Positions 58,999 through 64,000 of a DNA stretch of 64,000 nt are shown here, one piece after another. How positions within the stretch are numbered: the first letter of the stretch is position 1; each line of letters opens with the position of its first letter. The notes under the pieces were generated by a model that worked only from the letters and a program-made list of their open reading frames with translations, ran no database searches and was not told the DNA's origin. Origin of the DNA: Halobellus salinus (GTDB taxonomy: Archaea > Halobacteriota > Halobacteria > Halobacteriales > Haloferacaceae); contig NZ_BMOC01000003.1 of assembly GCF_014646875.1 (NCBI RefSeq), forward strand, positions 62,001-126,000, in the 5' to 3' direction. The position numbers were made by a program, and so were the translations under genes.

Positions 58999-60687
58999 AT
59001 GAGCCACGAGTCCGACGTCGATCGAACGGTCTCCGTGTCCGACGGCGACGTGCGCGTCGAGAAGTCGTTCGCCCGCAATGAGTTTCCCGTTCCGGCGATC
59101 AAGTTTCGCCTCGTCTCCGAAAGCGATGACTCGGTCCACGTTCGGTTGGTGGATCGGATCCCCGAGGATCTGCCGATGGAGAGCGTCGGATTCCACCCCG
59201 AGTATGGGAGCGACAACTGGATCGCGTACAAGAATCACCGCGTCGAGTACGAGCGGACCTTAGAGCCCGGCGAGTCCGCGACCACCGTGTACGGCATTCG
59301 GCTGGAAGACCCCTCGGACGCCGCGGGGTTTCTGGGCGAACCCGTCCTCGAACGCCCGCCAGTGCCGGGTGAGCCACCGGAAGATCGCGCGGGCACGGAC
59401 GTCGACGACATCCTGGGGGCCGACCGGAGCCAGCTCGTCCGGGACGCGCTCCAGGGTAACGGCCGGCTTGCGAACCAGGAACCGCCGGCGGGTCCCGCGG
59501 ACGCCGGCCCCGGCGTCAAGCCGATATCCGGGCCCTCTGCCGACGGCAACGGGGAGTCACCCGACGGCGAGCCCGACCCGATCGATGGCAACGCCGAGCC
59601 CGCAGTCGAGCCCGCGGGCAAGCCAACAGCCGACGCAGACGACACGGAAGTGGCGGGCGGCGACGATTCGCCGGAGCCGCGCGCGATCACATCGGAGCTG
59701 CCAGCAGCGGTGCGCCGCGAAACGGACTCGGTGACACCGGTCGGGAGCGGTGGTGTCGCCGCCGACATCGAGACTGACGCCGACGCGGACGAGTACGTCG
59801 ACATCGGTGCCGAAGCCGGTGACTCCGCCGGTGCGGCCGCACCGGCGCTCGACGTCGAGGCCGGGCTGGCGGCCGCGCTGGCCGCGGAGATCCGGGCGGG
59901 AGCGGTGTCGGACGCCGACCTCGACACGCTCCGCGGCGAACTCGACCCGGGGCTGCCCCGGAGCGCGGACGTCAGGATCCGGCGGTTGCAGTCGCAGTTG
60001 GCCGACCTCGAAGCCTACAGCGACGCGATCAAGGAGTTCATCGACGACACGGGGACCGGCGCAGAACTCGTTGAGCGGCTCAACGCCGAGGTCGAATCGG
60101 TCACCACGGAACTCGATGGCCTCCGCGACGGACTCGACGCCGCAGCCGAGGACCGCGAGGCGATCCGCGACGACGTCGGCGCCCTGGGCGACGACCTCGC
60201 AGCGACCGACGACCGGGTCGACACCGTCGACGAGACTGCCACCACGGCCGCCAATGGCGTCGACGACGTCCACGACCGGGCCGACGCCATCGAGGACCAC
60301 TTCGACGGTGTCGAGTCCGACATCGACGACCTCACCGACGACATCGACGACCTCACCGACGACATCGACGACGTTGCGGCCGAGATTGGGGACGTCGCCG
60401 CGGGCCTCGACGATACTGACGACTACGTCGCCAGGGTCGACGACGACCTCGACGAGGTCCGCGAGGAGGTCTCGGCGGTCGACGCCGGCGTGGCCGACGT
60501 CCGCGAGTCGGTGTCGGCGGACGTCGCCGACCTCCGGGCCGAGGTGACGGCGCTGACCGACGCACTCCAGCGCGTCGACAACATCGAGGCCGAAATCGAG
60601 GAGCTACAGACCTTCCGCGACCGCCTCAACAGCGCGTTCGGCCCCGGGGGCGGCGGCAGTGACGGCGGCGACGGCAGCGGGACGTAG
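58999..60687 (+). CDS. Acidic coiled-coil protein with N-terminal beta domain, unknown function
   Basis: 562 residues. The first ~115 residues form a compact domain (RNEFPVPAIKFRLVSESDDS, YGSDNWIAYKNHRVEYERTL). A disordered acidic region follows (about 130-270), and then a long coiled coil (about 320-545) with DDIDDLTDDIDDLTDDIDDV-type heptad and hendecad repeats. It ends in a Gly/Ser-rich tail. No membrane segment. Similar architectures occur in haloarchaea as structural or chemotaxis-linked proteins, but I cannot assign a function. Confidence 0.72.
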   Translation: MSHESDVDRTVSVSDGDVRVEKSFARNEFPVPAIKFRLVSESDDSVHVRLVDRIPEDLPMESVGFHPEYGSDNWIAYKNHRVEYERTLEPGESATTVYGIRLEDPSDAAGFLGEPVLERPPVPGEPPEDRAGTDVDDILGADRSQLVRDALQGNGRLANQEPPAGPADAGPGVKPISGPSADGNGESPDGEPDPIDGNAEPAVEPAGKPTADADDTEVAGGDDSPEPRAITSELPAAVRRETDSVTPVGSGGVAADIETDADADEYVDIGAEAGDSAGAAAPALDVEAGLAAALAAEIRAGAVSDADLDTLRGELDPGLPRSADVRIRRLQSQLADLEAYSDAIKEFIDDTGTGAELVERLNAEVESVTTELDGLRDGLDAAAEDREAIRDDVGALGDDLAATDDRVDTVDETATTAANGVDDVHDRADAIEDHFDGVESDIDDLTDDIDDLTDDIDDVAAEIGDVAAGLDDTDDYVARVDDDLDEVREEVSAVDAGVADVRESVSADVADLRAEVTALTDALQRVDNIEAEIEELQTFRDRLNSAFGPGGGGSDGGDGSGT

Positions 60688-60762
60688 CCCCAACGCCACC
60701 GTCGGCGACCGTCCTGGGCGCGGAACGCAACCCGTTTTACGCCTCGCCGCCATCACTCGTCA

Positions 60763-61674
60763 ATGACACCGACGGAGGCGGTTCGGGTCGCGGTGCCGCG
60801 GAAGGGACGGCCGCTCGAAGCCGTGCTCGAACGCGTCGCCGACGTGGCGGGTGCCGAGACCGTCGCCGACCGGATCGTTTCGACGATCCGCCACGAGAAG
60901 GCGATCACGAAAGGCCGGACAACGCCCGAGGAGGACGTGTACGACCGTCTCGCCGCGTACTCCGATCTCGGTACCGACGACGCACCGGAGTACACCCTGC
61001 TTCGCGACGACAGACCGGGGATGCCCCGCCGGATCGTCTTCGACAGCCTCAGGGTCGACATCGACGGCGTCCCGGTACAGCTGATCGGCCGCGAGGAACC
61101 GTTCCGGGCGCTCCGAACCCACGCCTTCGGCCTGGGGTTCGACAGCGCCGACCTCGTGTTGGAGGAGGTCGTGGAACTCGAACCCGAGGGGATCGGGTCG
61201 ATCGCCGACATCAACGCTCGGATCGACCCGATAAACACCGACGTCCGGGTGGTCTCGGGGCTGGGTGACACCGTGTTCCACACCCTGATGGCGCGCCCGG
61301 AGATCCTCCCGCCCGGCGCCGACCTCGACCGGGCGTTCGTCGCAGATTACGAGGGGGGGCTCTGCATCTCCCCGCGGTACGAGCGGCTGGTTGAGGCGGT
61401 ACTCGGGACGCGGCCGCTCGCGGGCGTCGACTTCGCGTACCCCGCGCCCGACTGCGACGAGGAGGAGGCCGCGATCGCCGATGTCGGCCTCGGGGTCTAC
61501 CTGACGGTAACGGGGTCGACCGCGCGGGACCACGGCCTCATCCTGGGCGAACACCTCTTTCCTTCCGAGACGGTGCTGATGGAGAACGTCGTCGAGACCG
61601 ACGGCGACGACCCCGCGAGTCGTGTCCGGGAGGCGCTGGCGGCGGCGACGGGCGAGACCGAGATTGCGGTCTAA
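60763..61674 (+). CDS. HisG-like (ATP phosphoribosyltransferase fold) protein, divergent
   Basis: 303 residues. VRVAVPRKGRPLEAVLE resembles the start of HisG, and IADVGLGVYLTVTGSTARDH plus the HLFPSETVLMENV ending match the C-terminal lobe of the periplasmic-binding-like HisG fold. The central part has long insertions and no clear PRPP loop was found by eye, so the histidine-biosynthesis reaction is doubtful. It has no his-operon neighbour. Confidence 0.6.
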   Translation: MTPTEAVRVAVPRKGRPLEAVLERVADVAGAETVADRIVSTIRHEKAITKGRTTPEEDVYDRLAAYSDLGTDDAPEYTLLRDDRPGMPRRIVFDSLRVDIDGVPVQLIGREEPFRALRTHAFGLGFDSADLVLEEVVELEPEGIGSIADINARIDPINTDVRVVSGLGDTVFHTLMARPEILPPGADLDRAFVADYEGGLCISPRYERLVEAVLGTRPLAGVDFAYPAPDCDEEEAAIADVGLGVYLTVTGSTARDHGLILGEHLFPSETVLMENVVETDGDDPASRVREALAAATGETEIAV

Positions 61675-61869
61675 TAGGTACTGCCGACTCTTTGTCTGTG
61701 CGCATCGCCCCTTATAATGTGTGCCGTGCGGCCCTTACTGCCGTGGTTTCGCTCATCGGAAGACAGGTGGATCTGCCATCAGCGGATACGTGAGTGCGAA
61801 TCGAAGGCGTCCTGGCTGCAACACGCTACCCCGATCTGTTCTCGGCTATCAGCCCCAGCACAGGTGAAG

Positions 61870-61973
61870 TACCTCGGGGACAAGCCCCGAGGCACTCGCC
61901 TTGATATTCTGTAGATGTCCGAGTTACGGAGAATCGTGGAGAAAGCCCCATGCTTTAGCGCGGGGAGGATGTC
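61870..61973. mobile_element. Probable IS200/IS605-type end relic (no transposase)
   Basis: A perfect 8-bp hairpin (CCTCGGGG-ACAAG-CCCCGAGG, 61872-61892) and an imperfect one (CCCC-ATGCTTTAGCGC-GGGG, 61946-61965) lie 54 bp apart, and no tnpA or tnpB lies between them. The second hairpin, read as GACATCCTCCCCGCGCTAAA on the minus strand, matches sequences I associate with ends of haloarchaeal IS200/IS605-like elements. It truncates the zinc-ribbon-like fragment upstream. The family call is tentative. Confidence 0.4.
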
Positions 61974-62156
61974 AAAGCGATCGCACTCCACTTGCACATC
62001 ATATTCTGCGTCCCGCATCCATGTGACAGGGTCTTCCTCACCGAGAGCCTCGTTGTACGTATACTCTCCGAGAAGATCGGCCCACACATCGTCCGGTGGC
62101 TCTACCGATTGGTGGCCGTCACATCCCGCATACGGGCATTCGATAATGGTTCCCAC
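61974..62156 (-). pseudogene. Truncated small protein gene (N-terminal part only)
   Basis: Begins MGTIIECPYAGCDGHQSVEP and continues to DVQVECDRF, after which the frame enters the hairpin relic. CPYAGC and the later ECD may be parts of an original zinc-binding site. The remaining ~60 residues look like a real haloarchaeal protein; the rest of the open frame (to 61779) is derived from the mobile-element relic. Confidence 0.5.
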
Positions 62157-62248
62157 AGCCCGAGGTTGAGTGCACTAGTAATAACTCTGATGCCGGTTCC
62201 TGGGTGCGTTTCCGTCCTCCACGCGTCCGTGGTGAGGGTGGATTAAAC

Positions 62249-64000
62249 CTAGTCCGCCTTCGCTTGCCACTCCCGAACGGTGTCGGGGCCGACCCCGTCG
62301 ACCCGGTCGGCGACCGCGTCGGGTTCAGCCTCTTTCAACGACGGCACGTCGTCGATGCCCACGTTCTGGAGCTTCTCGGCGGTCTTTTCGCCGATACCGG
62401 AGACGCTCTCGAGCTCCGAGCCGCCGGCCTGCTCGGCTTGGTACTCCCGGTAGTTGCAGATCGGACACCCCAACGCCCAGGATTCTCGATCCTCGTCGTC
62501 GTAGGTGATCCGGAGTTCGGGCAGGTCGTGCTCCTCGCAGACGCCGTCGGTCACCTCGAGGTCGCCGCGACGGGGCAGCGGCAGCGAGTAGTCGCAGTCG
62601 GGATACCGGGTACACCCCACCAGCCGCGACCCCGAGCGGAGCTGTTTGATCGCGAGTTCACCACCGTGGTCAGTACCACAATCCGGACACGCCCCGATGA
62701 CGCGGTCCTCCTGGGCGTCTGCGGCCTCGGCCTGACACAGCGGGCAGCCGTGGACGAACGTCTTCCGGCCGGCGAGCATCTTGACCTGGGTGAGGCCGTG
62801 GTCGTTGCAGGTCTCCTCGAGTAGCAGGGGTTTCCCGGTCGAGGGCAGCGGCAGCGTGCGGGTGCATTCGGGGTAGGCGTCACACCCGATAAAATACGAC
62901 CCCTGCCGGCTCTGTCGGATCACGAGGTCGCTGCCGCACTCGGGGCAGGCGCCGACGGTCCGGTCGGCCTTCAGCGACTCCCGGAGGTGGTCGCCCACCG
63001 CCTCGCCCGACTCCATCAGCCCCTCGAAGACCTCCTCGAGCATCTCCCTGGACTCCCTGGTCACGTCTTCGAGGGTGGCGTCGCCCCGCGTGATCGCCTG
63101 CATGTCCGCCTCGAGTTGGGCGGTCATCTCCTCGCTCACGACGCGCTCGGCGAACTCCTCGGCGGCCTCGACGACCGCGTGGGCCAACCGGGTGGGCCGC
63201 GGCGGGTCGCTCTCGATGTAGCCGCGGTCGTAGAGCTTCTGGATGACGTTGTGGCGGGTGGCTTTTGTCCCGATCCCCATCGACTCCATGGTCTCGATGA
63301 GCCGCGATTGGCCGTACCGTCGCGGCGGCTGGGTCTGTTTGGCCTCGAAGCTGGTGTCGGTCACGGTGAGTTCCTCGCCCTCACGCACGTCGGGGACGAA
63401 CGACTCGCTCGCGCTGGAGTAGGGGTAGACCGCGTGGTAGCCCGGTTCGACCAGCCGTTTGCCGTTCGCCTTCAGCAAGAGGTCCTCCCCCTCGCTGGCG
63501 ACGGCCGCGACCACCCGGAGGTGCTCCCAGGTCGCGGGGTCAGCAACCGTTGCAAAGAAGCGCCGGACAACGAGTTCGTAGACCTCCCACTCGTCGTCGT
63601 CGAGGTCGGCAGCGCCCGGTAGCTCTCCCGTGGGGTGGATCGGCGGGTGGTCGGTGGTCTCCTCGTCGCCCTCCGTGGGGTCGATCTCCTCGCGGTCAAG
63701 GAGGCTCTCGGCGTCGTCGCCGAACTGTCGGGTGCCGACGAAGGCGTCGAGCAGTTCCCGCGGGTCGAGGTCGTCGGGGTACACTGTATTATCCGTCCGG
63801 GGATAAGTGATATACCCCGCGGTGTAGAGGTCCTCCGCGATGCTCATCGCCCGCTGGGCGGTGTAGTTCAGCGAGCTCGCCGCGCGGATGAACTGGGTGG
63901 TGTTGAACGGCGCCGGCGGGTCGTCGGTCCTGGTTCGCCGGCGCACCGAGTCGACCGTCGCGGTCGACGCGGTTTCGAGGGTCTCGTACGCCCCGCTCGC
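62249..64000 (-). CDS. topA: DNA topoisomerase I (type IA), C-terminal part; runs off the window
   Basis: At least 583 residues visible; the N-terminal TOPRIM domain lies beyond the edge. The catalytic Tyr is in TAGYITYPRTDNTVYPDDL. Downstream come MESMGIGTKATRHNVIQKLY, then several zinc ribbons (CPECG...CDAYPEC, CPLCQ..., CPDCG...CTRYPDC, CPICN) and a C-terminal helix-hairpin-helix tail (VSGIGEKTAEKLQNVGIDDV, VDGVGPDTVREW). It relaxes negative supercoils. Frame is open to base 64000. Confidence 0.95.
   Translation of the reverse strand, partial: ASGAYETLETASTATVDSVRRRTRTDDPPAPFNTTQFIRAASSLNYTAQRAMSIAEDLYTAGYITYPRTDNTVYPDDLDPRELLDAFVGTRQFGDDAESLLDREEIDPTEGDEETTDHPPIHPTGELPGAADLDDDEWEVYELVVRRFFATVADPATWEHLRVVAAVASEGEDLLLKANGKRLVEPGYHAVYPYSSASESFVPDVREGEELTVTDTSFEAKQTQPPRRYGQSRLIETMESMGIGTKATRHNVIQKLYDRGYIESDPPRPTRLAHAVVEAAEEFAERVVSEEMTAQLEADMQAITRGDATLEDVTRESREMLEEVFEGLMESGEAVGDHLRESLKADRTVGACPECGSDLVIRQSRQGSYFIGCDAYPECTRTLPLPSTGKPLLLEETCNDHGLTQVKMLAGRKTFVHGCPLCQAEAADAQEDRVIGACPDCGTDHGGELAIKQLRSGSRLVGCTRYPDCDYSLPLPRRGDLEVTDGVCEEHDLPELRITYDDEDRESWALGCPICNYREYQAEQAGGSELESVSGIGEKTAEKLQNVGIDDVPSLKEAEPDAVADRVDGVGPDTVREWQAKAD

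Larger units (their letters stand above)
61675..62248. other. Spacer with a truncated gene and a mobile-element relic
   Basis: 574 bp between the HisG-like gene and topA. Apart from the fragment (61974-62156) and hairpins (61872-61965) noted separately, I see nothing coding in it. Confidence 0.5.

Overview
This window reads as a chromosomal segment of a haloarchaeon (class Halobacteria). The DNA is GC-rich and the proteins are strongly acidic. Many genes have a TATA-like box about 25-30 nt before the start codon, which suggests leaderless transcripts. It also has PilB3/PilC3-type archaeal pilus genes, a haloarchaeal UbiA/carotenoid-type gene and an archaeal tRNA-Gly. I cannot name the species.

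Layout: 0-3.1 kb, end of a dipeptide/oligopeptide ABC importer plus a luciferase-like oxidoreductase. 3.2-4.7 kb, an M20 amidohydrolase. 5-10 kb, a small membrane protein and a PilB/PilC-type ATPase and membrane-platform pair. 10-14 kb, a Trm9-like methyltransferase, a thioredoxin-reductase-like flavoprotein, tRNA-Gly(UCC), a blue-copper gene fragment and a UbiA/lycopene-cyclase-domain fusion; an 80-bp palindromic element occurs on each side of the tRNA-UbiA part. 14.4-20.2 kb, glutamate synthase, a pilin-like gene and a small conserved protein. 20.3-29.9 kb, a seven-gene overlapping minus-strand operon: PilB3 ATPase, PilC3 membrane protein and five pilin-like proteins.

30-58 kb is a large catabolic island for CoA-activated aromatic or other carboxylic acids. 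It holds an amidohydrolase-2 family enzyme with a frameshifted Rieske ferredoxin, a complete branched-chain-type ABC importer (SBP, two permeases, two ATPases) ending in a MaoC hydratase, and an aryl-CoA ligase of the benzoate/2-aminobenzoate class. These are followed by a thiolase with a fused HMGCS-like/DUF35 partner, a PaaG-like isomerase, an aldehyde dehydrogenase, two more enoyl-CoA hydratases and a 3-hydroxyacyl-CoA dehydrogenase. Then come a [2Fe-2S] ferredoxin and a five-gene phenylacetyl-CoA-epoxidase-type operon (paaA, paaD N-domain, paaB, paaC, paaD zinc ribbon). An acyl-CoA dehydrogenase, a metallo-beta-lactamase-fold hydrolase, two tandem UbiD-like proteins, a ribbon-helix-helix-like protein and a double-hotdog thioesterase complete it. 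Together these could import an aromatic acid, activate it to a CoA thioester, epoxidise and isomerise the ring, open it, oxidise the aldehyde and carry out beta-oxidation.

What stands out is how the pathway is built: PaaD is split in two, PaaE is absent and a lone ferredoxin is a candidate replacement, and the PaaZ functions may be split between MaoC and ALDH. Two copies of a palindromic GTATAC-type site lie upstream of the beta-oxidation genes, and a 7.2-kb transporter/ligase block is bracketed by inverted copies of a roughly 200-bp intergenic repeat. Several intergenic regions carry tandem repeats (units of 15, 19, 20 and 31 bp).

58-64 kb: repeat-rich spacer, a coiled-coil protein, a HisG-like protein, a gene fragment next to a probable IS200/IS605-type relic, and the 3' part of topA, which runs off the window.
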